A stretch of 64,000 bases of DNA from Mytilisepta virgata (taxonomy: Eukaryota > Mollusca > Bivalvia > Mytilida > Mytilidae): NCBI GenBank assembly GCA_028015205.1, contig CM051520.1:36819528-36883527 (forward strand), given 5' to 3'. Below are positions 22,542-33,217 of this stretch, one piece after another (position 1 is the first letter of the stretch; the number at the start of each line of letters is the position of its first letter). A model generated the notes under the pieces. The model was given only the letters and a program-made list of their open reading frames with translations, was not told where the DNA came from and made no database searches. A program made the position numbers and the translations under genes.

Positions 22542-24100
22542 TATTTTATTTAGACAGAACTTTGGACAAAATAACTGTGTGTAAGGCTGTGATACACCAT
22601 TTATGCTGAAATTCAGGATATGCATTTACTGAGTATAGTACACTGAATTCAGTAATAAGACATTTGTTTCTAAAAAATTACAAGATTTATAATTTGTCAA
22701 AACATTCTTTCGTGGCCATTTAGGGCTCAACTTGTTGATGTGCTGTTGCTTCTTATTTGAAAATACACAACAACCCTTAGACATTATCTGTTTTTACCAT
22801 CTTTAGTCCTGTGATCTGCTGTCTTATTGACACTTACTCCATATCCTTTAATTATATATATATTTGTATAAGTCATTTTCATTCATGGTCACAATTATGA
22901 ATACATGACACAGCAGTAGTTGTATTGCAATTCAGATAACATTTAACATCTGGAAATATTTTTTATCTCCCTTTACTAGTATTTTTAATAATTTTGATGA
23001 CGAGCATAATTGCAATATTGCAACAAATGTAAATTCCTTAGGTGCTGAAGTTCTACAATAGATTTGTTCATTAACAACTATGGCTGTGATACTGCCTGTG
23101 TTAAACTTCAAACAATCAGTAATTAGAAATAATTCATTCAGGGCATGCTGTCTGCCCATTTTAACAATGTTAGGCATTATATTTATTTATATTTTTTATT
23201 TAACAAAAAGAAAAGCAAGGTCCAAAATAGTAAAAAAAAAATGTTGATAACCCATGTTAAAATGAGCATAATGCATGCTACCAATGAATCAGTTTGATCC
23301 TAACAGAACAATATGCATCATTTTTGTAATCAAAGCAAACCTTATAAGGGATAATCCTAGGGCAGCAATATTGATCTTGAAAAAGCAAGTACATGTACTT
23401 TCACAGAAAATGTAAGATATTTTTAAACAAATAAATAAAGCTTACATTTTTGTGGGAATTTAATTCAAATCTAGCAACTACTTCAAAAAAAACAGATTTT
23501 TAGCAACAACAAAAAAAAATATGAATCAGTAAATTCTGCACATTTCAAGAAATTTGAAGTGTACATTGAAACAGAATGATTATTACGATTATAAGAAGAA
23601 AAAAGACTGTAGTATTATTTAAATATTCTTGAAAAAGTGCTTGCAGTCAATGTTGAACACACAGTAGTTTGTTTCAAAATTTTATGAAATATGGGTACTT
23701 ATGTACCTTCTAAAACACATTATTCATTGCAAGTTGTAATATTCAGGAGACATATTCTGTGATGAATTGCTTGTTATCTTATCAATATAAAAAAATATTT
23801 CAAGTATTGTTTTTTATTTTTTCTAATTGACAATGCATCAACACAGAGATGAGTTCAAAGCCTGCTTGTGGCAAAGTGTGTTCAGTCTGATCTTACATGA
23901 CAAGAACTATTTCTCATTTGGGCAACCGTTAATATAAACCAATTGCCACTATAGAGCTCTTTATGGCAACAGTAATGTTCTAATGATCAGTTATATTCAA
24001 TAATCGGACAGTCGAGTCATTCGTCTGAATAAGCTATAGTAAACTTGTATAATTAGTTATATATTTTAAACCAGTACTTTAAAAAGGATGAAACTGACTC
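22542..24100. other. POLDIP2 3' flank, no second gene seen
   Basis: Likely holds the 3' UTR. No polyadenylation signal was found close to the stop; AATAAATAAA at 23430-23439 is the clearest candidate. The rest is AT-rich, with no supported gene. Confidence 0.45.
23848..23912 (+). mobile_element. Decayed SINE fragment
   Basis: 'gagttca.a.cctgcttgtggc', 'gtgtgttcagtctgatctta' and 'catgacaaga' line up word for word with the B-box and body of the SINE at 37287-37554. Many substitutions and no tail remain, so it is an old copy. Confidence 0.6.
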
Positions 24101-24369
24101 AGATTGAATATGTTTAACATTTTGAATGGTTGCATATGTTCTATTGAACCAAGTTGCAAAGCATTATTTTTGTCCAGATGTGACGAAAAGTTGCAAAGGC
24201 AAAATATAGGTATTACTCTCTGGCGGTGGCATAAACTTTTTAAAAATTTTAATAACTTTCCACACATAAACCCTACAATTAAGATTTTTGGTCCACATAT
24301 ACCTTATGGTATAAACTTTGCTGCAGTATACTTGACACCTATCTCTGAATGCTGACCTCAGCATGATCT

Positions 24370-25580
24370 GTGTTACATTTTTGTGATTAAGTCCCTTTCT
24401 CAGCAGCTGAAATACCTAAACCCACCATATTTGGTCTGTAGATGTTCTTAGTAGGTACATGCTTATCTGACACCTGTCAGCTGAACTTGACCTGAATTCC
24501 ATGCTTGTGTGACATGATATACATTTTTATGATTACTAAGTAAGTCTATTTCTCAGCAACTGTACTTACTAGACCTGCAGTATTTGGTTGATAGAATTTC
24601 TTAGTGGGTATATATCACTTTAACATATGACACCTTACCCTTTCCTCTATTTCATGCTTGATGAACTTGTTTCACACTTTTGGAAAAATGTCCATTTCTC
24701 AGCAACTGCAATACATAGACCAACCATATGTTGTCTATAGATAGTCCTTAGAGGGTACATGGCTGTCTGAGACTTTGACCTGAATTTTACACTTGAGTTC
24801 CAGCACCTGTGACGGATCATGGGAGCTCAACACACAGAGTTGCCTGGTGCATCCTAGGGTGGTGGATTGGGGAGATCCTCTCATTGGAGGATTTTCAGGC
24901 CATAATATGGAAAGCTTGACCGCGGAACATAGCGGGTAACGTGTTTGGAGAATGCCACACTCACTGCACGCTTAAGACCCCTTGTGTAGTTTTCGAAAAT
25001 GAGTAGGCTGATTTTAATTTCATTTAAATTTTGGGTGACTGTTAGTCACCTTTTGTACTTGATCCTATTGCACCGCCATTTTGATTTGACAAATTTTATG
25101 GGAGTTATGGGACTTTAACTTTTTTCTGCATTTGACACTATAAGAACACTTTGTCAGTACAACTCCTATGAAACTGCTGATCAGATTTTGTTCAAATTTT
25201 GTATATGTACTGCCAATTTTACAGGAGTTATGGAACTTTAATGTTTTTGTGCATGTGACACTATAGGAACACTTTGTGGACGCAAACTTTTATTTGTATT
25301 GTACTGCAGTTTTTCTTTATTATGTGTTGAAAATCCATACTGTGCCACCATTTCAATAATACACATTTTGTATATCTTGTGAGGCTTTGACTTTTCTCTG
25401 CGGCGGGGGACATATGGCTACGTGTAGCAATCTTGTTACAAATAAGTCCATTTCTCAACAAATGTTTCAAATGTATGTAGACCCACCATTTTTGGTCTAG
25501 AGATAGCTTTTGGTGGGTACATACCAGTCTGAGACCTGTCAGCTAACCTTGGACACAGTTTTAGGTTTGAATCACATGCG
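24370..25580. repeat. Interspersed repeat with about 150-bp internal units
   Basis: 'gtcc.tttctcagca.ctg.aatac' recurs at 24391, 24544 and 24690 (steps 153 and 146) and again near 25447 after an unrelated stretch of about 650 bp (24796-25440). That stretch contains two copies of a 'gggagttatgg.actttaa' unit. No coding capacity. Confidence 0.65.
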
Positions 25581-25754
25581 TGAGATTTTTCAGACAAATG
25601 TTTCCTGACTTTTACTATTTCTTTTTGACTTGCAATGTCAGGTATCAGATAATCTTTATTATGTGTCCATGTGCAGGCGAGACTTTAGTTTGTCCACTCT
25701 TGTTCATATTTATGCTCTGCATACTGACCATGACCTTTTTGTCTTTATTCCTAT

Positions 25755-25809
25755 CGCTGTGATATTGGCTGCAATATCGCCAGCACGGCGTTAAACAACA
25801 ATCAATCAA
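25755..25809 (+). mobile_element. 55-bp severely 5'-truncated SINE tail
   Basis: 'gctgcaatatcgccagcacg' and 'gcgttaaacaacaatcaatc' are the 3' end of a molluscan SINE with an (ATCA)n tail. It is flanked by a perfect 13-bp direct repeat TCTTTATTCCTAT at 25742-25754 and 25810-25822. This is the hallmark of LINE-type target-primed insertion. Confidence 0.88.
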
Positions 25810-26228
25810 TCTTTATTCCTATTTAACAATTGGATACAAAACAAAAATAAATATGCAGATCATTTTAGTCCATTGTAGGTTGGTCAACCAATAGTAACAG
25901 ATAATCTGTATCAGTTGAATGACACTATAAAACCCAATTAAACACACTGATAATTGTGAATCAGGGATCATTTAATACTATCATATACAGTTCCTGTGTG
26001 AATTGAGCAATTCTATATACTTTTAAAACATGTAAAATGTAGGGTGCAACCTTTTGATTTGTGATTTTTATTTTACAAGGATCTGGGAAATGTTTTTGCA
26101 GTATCCATAAGCCTGGATTTTTTAGCTAAACTGTAACTATTTTGAACTCATAACTGTTTCTATGAGCTACACTATGTCTTTATTTCAACGTTTTGTCAAA
26201 CAGTTGACCACCCATGTGGTCTCTTTTT

Positions 26229-28543
26229 AGCTCACCTGACCCGAAGGGTCTGTGAGCTATTGCTATCACTTGGCGTCCGTCGTCCGTCCGTCGTCCGTCC
26301 TTCGTTCGTCCGTCCGTCCGTCCGTCCGTCGTCCGTTAACTTTTTCAAACGTTAACTCCTCCAACACCATAAGTCCAACTGCAACCAAACTTGGTACAGT
26401 TATTAATTGGTATGGGTGCTACAAATCTATTGTTTGGATTTTTGATTCGTATAAAAACATGGCCGTCATGGCTAAAAATAGAACATAGGGGTAAATCACA
26501 GTTTTTTGCAAATAAGTCAGAAACGGTCACAGATATCAAAATTCTGGCATAGGGTAAAAGTGATCAGCACCTCAAGATCTACCTGCCCTGAAATTTTGAA
26601 GAAGATCCAACCACTCATTTCAGAGTTATCACCCTTTTTTTGACATTTTTGGCTTTTTTTTATGTTATTATTTCAAAAATCTTCTCCTCTGAAACTACTG
26701 AATGGATTTGGATAAAACTTAGCATGCTTGTTCCTTAGGGTATCCTGCACAAAGTCTATGCTTCGATTTTTGATCCATCGAAAAACATGGCCACTGTTAC
26801 TAAAAATAGAACATAGGGGTCAAACAACAGTTTTTCGCAAATATCTCAAAAATCATTAGGTTATGGTAAATTCTGGCAGGTTGAAAGTGTTCAGCATGAT
26901 GAGAGCTACCTGTGTGCTTATTTTCGTGAAAATCTGTCAACTGATGTTAGAGTTATTGCCCTTTTTTGACATTTTTGGCTTTTTTTTATGTTATTATTTC
27001 AAAAATCTTCTCCTCTGAAACTACTGAATGGATTTGGATAAAACTTAGCATGATTGTTCCTTAGGATATCCTGCACAAAGTTTATGCTTCGATTTTTGAT
27101 CCGTCGAAAAACATGGCCACTGTTACTAAAAATAGAACATAGGGGTCAAACAACAGTTTTTCGCATGTATCTAAAAAATCATTAGGTTAAGGCAAACTCT
27201 GGCAGGTTGAAAGTGTTCAGCATGATGAGAGCTACCTGAGTGCTGATTTTCTTGAAAATCTGTATACTGATGTTAGAGTTATTGCCCTTTTTTGACATTT
27301 TTGGGTTTTTTTTTATATTATTATTTCAAAAATCTTCTCCTCTGAAACTACTGAATGGATTTGGATAAAACTTAGCATGATTGTTCCTTAGGGTATCCTG
27401 CACAAAGTTTATGCTTCGATTTTTGATCCGTCGAAAAACATGGCCACTGTTACTAAAAATAGAACATAGGGGTCAAACAACAGTTTTTCGCAAATATCTC
27501 AAAAATCATTAGGTTACGCCAAATTCTGCAGGTTGAAAGTGTTCAGCATGATGAGAGCTACCTGCGTGCTGATTTTTGTGAAAATCTTTCAACTGATGTG
27601 AGAGTTATTGCCCTTTTTTGACATTTTTGGCTTTTTTTTATGTTATTATTTCAAAAATCTTCTCTAAAACTACTATTCAAAATCAAATGAAACTTGGTAA
27701 GATTGTTCCTTAGGGTATTCTGCAAAAAGTTAATGCTTGGATTTTTGATTGGTCAAAAAACATGTCCTCCCTTACTAAAAATAGAACATAGGGGTCAAAA
27801 TGCTGTTTTTTGCTATTCTTTCCTGAATTATAGAAATAAAATGAAGATGAAAGCTACTTTCAAGGCAAACATGGTATCCCGAGTTGAATGGTGATGATGA
27901 AAGTTTGTTTTGGACGGCCATTTTTAAAATGGCTGCCATTTTCCCGCCATTTTTTACACTTGCTCGGATTTCAACAATATTTGGTTTTTAAAGTAAACAT
28001 GGTATCCTTAGTGAATGGTGATGATGATAATGTGGTATAACAATGATTAAACTTCATAATATGTGAGCTTTTAATTGCCATCACTTGGTGTCTGTCATAA
28101 TCGTTGTTAACAAATTTTCAACATCTTCTCCTCTGAAACTACTTGGGGGAATTTGATGAAACTTAGCATGATTGTTCCTGCAATATTTCCTTTTCAAGTA
28201 CAATAAAAAGCCTTAACCCACAATTTTTACATAACTTCTTTCAAACATTTTAAAAACGAAGACAACATATAGACCAAAAGATTTATACTTGTATTTGAAG
28301 ATTAATTAAAGCTTGTATTTTGTATTATGAATCATCAGATTGACCATGACTGTATCTTAATCAAGCGTAGGGAGAACTCATGCCCATTTCTTTCCAGAGG
28401 TTCTTAAAGGTTTTTAAAGGTATTTTCAGCATTTTACGTGACCTTTAATACTCAGTTTAGTTTACAACAAACATTAATATATTAATTTAGTTTATAGTGC
28501 ATTGTTTACCAGGTGAGCGATTCAGGCTCTTGAGAGCCTCTTG
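26229..28543 (+). mobile_element. Helentron-like element D with 326-bp tandem units
   Basis: 5' hairpin AGCTCAC-CT-GACCC / GGGTC-T-GTGAGCT, then a (GTCC)n/(GTCCGTCG)n run (26275-26335). Five units of about 321-329 bp follow, marked by 'gaacataggggt' at 26482, 26811, 27136, 27463 and 27784. The last part (about 27340-28543) closely matches element E. The 3' end is CAGGTGAGC, hairpin GGCTC-TTGA-GAGCC, CTTG-TTT. No coding capacity. Confidence 0.83.
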
Positions 28544-28893
28544 TTTATTTTAAATTACCTTCTTGAACATCCAAAAATCAGATCATTTTTACCATACACC
28601 AACAGTCTAATGTGTTCATGATGGAAACACGACATTATCGGTTGTTTATAGAAACCATATTATTGGTCACATAGAATTCCTGTATATTGAAAACACTGTT
28701 TTCTTAGCTACTGAAACCAAACATATTCGATACATTGATGACTTCCTGAAATTACTTCTTAACTTCCGATAAATTAATGGGGCAGGTTGCGATGAAATGC
28801 GTCTGTCAAATAAAAATATTGCTACATAATATTTTGGATTAAAAAGCAAAGAATCATCTGAATGTGTTTTGAAAGTTATTATAATATATTGCA

Positions 28894-28946
28894 CAGTGGC
28901 GGATCCAGAGGGGGCATAGAGGGCGTACGCCCCCACTTTGACCACT

Positions 28947-29006
<60 letters not shown>

Positions 29007-29088
29007 GATTTTTTAGCATAAAATCGTCAAAAATATTTAATTATAAATTTACGCCCCCTTCCCTTCAAAAATCCTGGAACCGCCCCTG
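28894..29088. mobile_element. Short TIR element (MITE) containing an AT microsatellite
   Basis: Ends CAGTGGCGGATCCAG and CTGGAACCGCCCCTG are inverted repeats (13 of 15 match). A second inner inverted pair 'ggcgtacgccccc' / 'acgcccccttccc' is degraded. The (AT)n tract at 28951-29003 sits inside. No clear target-site duplication, so no superfamily is assigned. Confidence 0.7.
28951..29003. repeat. (AT)n microsatellite
   Basis: About 53 bases of alternating A and T inside the TIR element. Confidence 0.95.
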
Positions 29089-30449
29089 AGAAATATGGCA
29101 AGACTGCAGACCATCTTGATCATTACATGGCAGTGTGAATTTATACCTCTCCGCGGGGAGTGCCTTGATTTTGACTAAATAAAAGCTATGTGTTCCCCTT
29201 CTTCGAAGAAGTCCACTGAGTGTACAGATTATTTTCTATCAATTATCCAATATTTCAAAAATTGGGTTGTGATAGCATTAGCATCTAGCTAGCCCTTTTA
29301 ATGGGCTTCCTTGGCATTCTTTTAGACCAAATGTCATATTAAACGTTTGCTCTAAATTGGCTGAACAACAGCACAATCAGAAATTCGTTCTTGCCAGCAC
29401 AATGGTGCCACATTACGTCTAACAGTGCAAATCTGAACCACCAAACATTTTTCAAATTACATTCACTTGGGAATGAAAAAAAACACTTGAGGCTACCATT
29501 AAGAAACGATAAATTGTTAGAGCATTTTCATTTATTTTTGGAAATTTCTAATATCACAGTTTCTATCACATACAAAAAAATTAAATGCCAGTGAGTGTCA
29601 TTAAATTATTAAACAACAACAACAACAAAATACATGAAAAGAACAAATTAATTTTAATCACAGTTTAGGTTAGTTCGGAAATACTCTACGCATCATGCAA
29701 ATTTATTAAAGTTACACTGGAAAATTCTTCAGGTGAACATCCATACACATTTATGAACTGGAAAAAGATCACTGCATGTATAAACTAGGTGATGTATCAT
29801 CAAGTCTACCATAATGATTGTAAAATTTAAATTTAAAGGAATATACTCCAAAGAAATATTTTCTTATTCCCATTTTAATTCTTGTCAAAATCTTTTCATC
29901 ATCCTCGATCCAAATATAACATTGTTCTATATCTTAAATTTCAAATGAATAGAATATTATCTCAAAAAAATATTTTAAAAAATTCAGATGTATCAGTTTT
30001 GTTCAGTTTATAGTGATTAACAGAAGAATCGATTGAATTGACGCAAATGTTATGGAAAATGTTTTCGTTCAAGGCACAAAACAGTTACCATGGTTACACA
30101 GATAAATTGAATTAGACCCTTTTTATAAACAATTATTCCTTAATGTTTGTATCATTTACTTAAAATTTTAGCCGAAATCGAAAATAAGGAAATATTAACT
30201 TGATTTTAATTGCGCAGCATCTTCTTCCAAGAGATAATCATTTGATATTAAAAAATTCAATTAATAATAATAATAAAAACAACAACAATATTCAATAAAC
30301 TAGGCGCTGCCTTAGTAAAATTATTTCTTAAGAACTATGTTGCGAAATAAATTTAAAAAAATAACATATACAGGTGGAACACATGGATATAAGCGCTGTT
30401 CCCCTTGTTTGTTTATCCAAGTATTATCTTGGGTTAGTTACTGAAGATA
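29089..30449. other. Intergenic, no gene seen
   Basis: AT-rich sequence with short (AAC)n and (AAT)n runs. Open frames here do not resemble known proteins. Confidence 0.6.
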
Positions 30450-30796
30450 AAACACCAAATTGATTTTTAGTTCTTTGGATTTTTTTATGTAAAAATAGGT
30501 ACGAGCGGGCGAAATTTTAACTTTAATTTTTATTTTTCGAGGACTGGTGCTTTTCAGACGAAGATCAAATTTACGTGCGGCACACATTTATTTAAGTAAA
30601 ATATTGCAAAAATTGGGGGGGGGGGGGGGGGTCTCAACTTTTAGGAGAAGGCAAACAATTTTTATTTTAATATCTTGAAAAATAAAGAATTTGGGGCGTA
30701 TTTTCTGCGGCAAAAATATTTTTTATTTAAATTTCCATAGTCCAAAAATTGGAGCGGTGAAATCCAAAGAACGAAAGATCAATTTGGTGTGGCCTA
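30450..30796. mobile_element. Mariner-like MITE, copy 1 (3' of ANKUB1)
   Basis: About 350 bp with terminal inverted repeats: 'acaccaaattgatttttagt' at the left, and 'gatcaatttggtgtggcc' followed by TA at the right. A diverged copy in inverted orientation lies at 41874-42226. A run of about 17 G follows 30616. TA flanks suggest a Tc1/mariner mobilised element (inference). It lies 22 bp beyond the ANKUB1 stop codon. Confidence 0.8.
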
Positions 30797-30817
30797 TAGT
30801 TATATAACTAACAACAT

Positions 30818-33217
30818 TCAATATTCTTCACTATCATATTCGGTCATAGATCGTCGCAGTGAATGACATGTTAGACTTGTCGCCATTCTAACTCGGGCAA
30901 GCCACGGTTTTTCCTTGAATGAATTTGCAATTGTCAGAGATTTCATAGCTCTTTCTCTAGAATTTGCACCTTTGTGTTTTGTCACTTGGTCAAGAAGCGG
31001 CATAACATAGTCCTCTTCTCGATAGCCGTTCCAGTAAAAGAAAGGACGGGTCATATTTTCCGTACTTATAAGCGGAAGTGGGACTGCTCCGTCGGATGCT
31101 TTGGCTTGAGAAATCAATATAGCAGACGTTAAACGTTTCCGTTTTCGTGATTTTCGATCCTGGGATGTCGCACTTGATTTTTCTGTTCGCGCCGGTGAAC
31201 GCGGTGGATTGTCATCAATCATAGTTGAGGTTTTAGTTTTGTCTAATTTTAAATTAGAAAGTGACAACTTGCTTTGTGTTTTATGTGGAGTTTGTAAGAA
31301 GTTTTTAGCATTTTTCACATGTGGTTTGTTTTCCTTAACATCTGTTGGATTTTCAGTAAATACATCATCTGTTGAAGGCAAATTTTTTTTCCTTGTAATT
31401 GCTGGAAGTTGCAGGCCTGTTCTTTTGTTCTCAATTTCTTTATCTTCAGGCTTAGCAATTGGTTTTTGTGTTTGTTCCTTTTTCGTTGCCTCTTCTATCT
31501 GTTCACTTTTTAAGTCTTTTGAAAGAATCTTACCTCTAAAAGCAGGTTTTGCGGGAGTTCTGACAGAGCGTTCATTTACTTCTTCCAAAGGAGGAGCTTC
31601 AAGAACTCCTTTTAATTTTCCGAAAATGCCACCTTTGGTTGGTTTGAGTGGCTCCGTTGACTCTTCTTCTGAAACACTAGTAATTGTATCTCTTCTTCCA
31701 CGATTAAAAAATGACCCTTGCGTTGCAGTAGTCTCTAATGTCGTATTCTGTGAATCAGTCCTTTGTCGTGTACCTAACGATTTTCCCAAAACAGAACTAG
31801 GTTTCTTCGGTGATTTGGACCCCTCGTTTCCCTCATCGATATTTGTCATTATTCCTGACAGGAAGCGAGTTCCCATATCTGTTCTATCAAGAACATTTCC
31901 CCATTTGGTGTTTTTCTGCAATTTAATGTTTTTATAGTTCGTCATGGCGGACATTTGTTTAAAATAAAGTTCTGGATCCTCTTTGTTGGTCCCATAGACA
32001 TCTTGAAAAACTGACATTGATTTCTTTCGACCATTTTCTTTCATATCGACCCTAGGTTTTCCAGTCATTGGACTTTCATTGACACCATCAACAACTGGGG
32101 TTCCAAAGCTGACCAATGCGCCGCTTGAAAAGGCTTTTTTCTTTAGTGTCGACCTGGTACTACCGTATTTTGCATAACATCTTTCTTTCGCAATGTTACA
32201 CCATGCTTTGACCTTGCTTAATGTCAACACGGTGATTGCGCCAAATTTACCAACAGAAACTTTTGACCACTGGCGTGTCAAAAGAAATGATGCACATGGT
32301 TTAACTTTCTGGCGAAGCGCAATGTTAAGTGCAGTTAGGTCATTTCCGTCTTTCGCCATGACAGACGTTATATCCTGGTTTACCATTAAGCGTAGGACGC
32401 CAAGTTGATTGTTCTCCGTAGCTTCATGAACTGGAGATTTCTTTGTTTCAATGTGTGGTTCCTGGCGCACCCACTGCCGAAGTGGATGCTCCCCAATACA
32501 TTCATCAGCTCGAACGCCTTGTTTAATCAAACTTCTAGCCAAGTCAACGTTACCAAAATGAGCTGCGATGAACAAAGCCACTTTCATCTGGAAACGTGAT
32601 ACAACTTCATCCGCAGATAGCTGTGCCATTACCTGAGGAGTAAATCCCATTACACAGAGATTAATAAACTCATTCCATCCGTCCCAGTTCTCGAGTCTTA
32701 TCGTATTTCCGGCTTCGACGCCATAGTCAAATAACTGATGAGCGTCAAATAATTCCTTCTTATTAAACACCAAACGAAACACTGAAACCGGAAGTCCCGA
32801 TTTTTTGGCGCAAATTGTGCGCAAATCTTCAACTTTTACTAATGGTACAATCATGTCCTTATCAATGATTTCTATAGTTTCATCATTATACGTACAATAG
32901 ATAAATAAAACAGGTTTTACTTCCTCTTTTATAATTACTCTGATTGTAGATCCTGCGGGAATTCCAAGATCTGTAAAACACCAAGACTCGTCTAAATCGG
33001 CTCCACCATAATGGAGCACCAATATGTTACGATCCTTTTTGTTCAATTCGTCAATATAAATGTTAAATTTCGACTGAAACATCTTTTTCACTCCTCCAAC
33101 TAAAGTTCCTATAGGAACGTCCAGGGAACATCGGTCCCCTTCGTATAATCCAAAAACTAACATCGTTGTTTTCCGAATTTTTGCTTTTCTTCTCATAATC
33201 TCAATTAAATCCAACAT
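30818..33217 (-). CDS. ANKUB1: ANKUB1, ankyrin repeat and ubiquitin domain-containing protein 1
   Basis: Single 799-codon frame, TGA at 30818-30820. Residues 19-97 form a first ubiquitin-like fold (MLVFGLYEGD..., LHYGGADLDESW, GIPAGSTIRVIIKEE). Residues about 102-176 form a second (VEDLRTICAKKSGLPVSVFR, GNTIRLENWDGW). Residues about 208-320 hold ankyrin-like repeats (VALFIAAHFGNVDLARSLIK, SPVHEATENNQLGVLRLM, LTALNIAL). This order and the WDGW linker match vertebrate ANKUB1. Residues about 350-700 are Lys/Ser/Thr/Pro-rich and look disordered; residues about 715-790 become ordered-looking again (RPFFYWNGYREEDYV, FKEKPWLARVRMATSLTCH). Met19 (ATG at 33163) aligns with the vertebrate start and may be the real one. 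Cellular role is poorly known; scaffold or ubiquitin-related binding is only inferred. It lies downstream of and convergent with POLDIP2, 8.3 kb apart. Confidence 0.88.
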   Translation of the reverse strand: MLDLIEIMRRKAKIRKTTMLVFGLYEGDRCSLDVPIGTLVGGVKKMFQSKFNIYIDELNKKDRNILVLHYGGADLDESWCFTDLGIPAGSTIRVIIKEEVKPVLFIYCTYNDETIEIIDKDMIVPLVKVEDLRTICAKKSGLPVSVFRLVFNKKELFDAHQLFDYGVEAGNTIRLENWDGWNEFINLCVMGFTPQVMAQLSADEVVSRFQMKVALFIAAHFGNVDLARSLIKQGVRADECIGEHPLRQWVRQEPHIETKKSPVHEATENNQLGVLRLMVNQDITSVMAKDGNDLTALNIALRQKVKPCASFLLTRQWSKVSVGKFGAITVLTLSKVKAWCNIAKERCYAKYGSTRSTLKKKAFSSGALVSFGTPVVDGVNESPMTGKPRVDMKENGRKKSMSVFQDVYGTNKEDPELYFKQMSAMTNYKNIKLQKNTKWGNVLDRTDMGTRFLSGIMTNIDEGNEGSKSPKKPSSVLGKSLGTRQRTDSQNTTLETTATQGSFFNRGRRDTITSVSEEESTEPLKPTKGGIFGKLKGVLEAPPLEEVNERSVRTPAKPAFRGKILSKDLKSEQIEEATKKEQTQKPIAKPEDKEIENKRTGLQLPAITRKKNLPSTDDVFTENPTDVKENKPHVKNAKNFLQTPHKTQSKLSLSNLKLDKTKTSTMIDDNPPRSPARTEKSSATSQDRKSRKRKRLTSAILISQAKASDGAVPLPLISTENMTRPFFYWNGYREEDYVMPLLDQVTKHKGANSRERAMKSLTIANSFKEKPWLARVRMATSLTCHSLRRSMTEYDSEEY

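Noticed and set aside
31209..31937. 242-codon frame on the + strand
   Set aside because: Antisense shadow of the ANKUB1 disordered tail; no domain.
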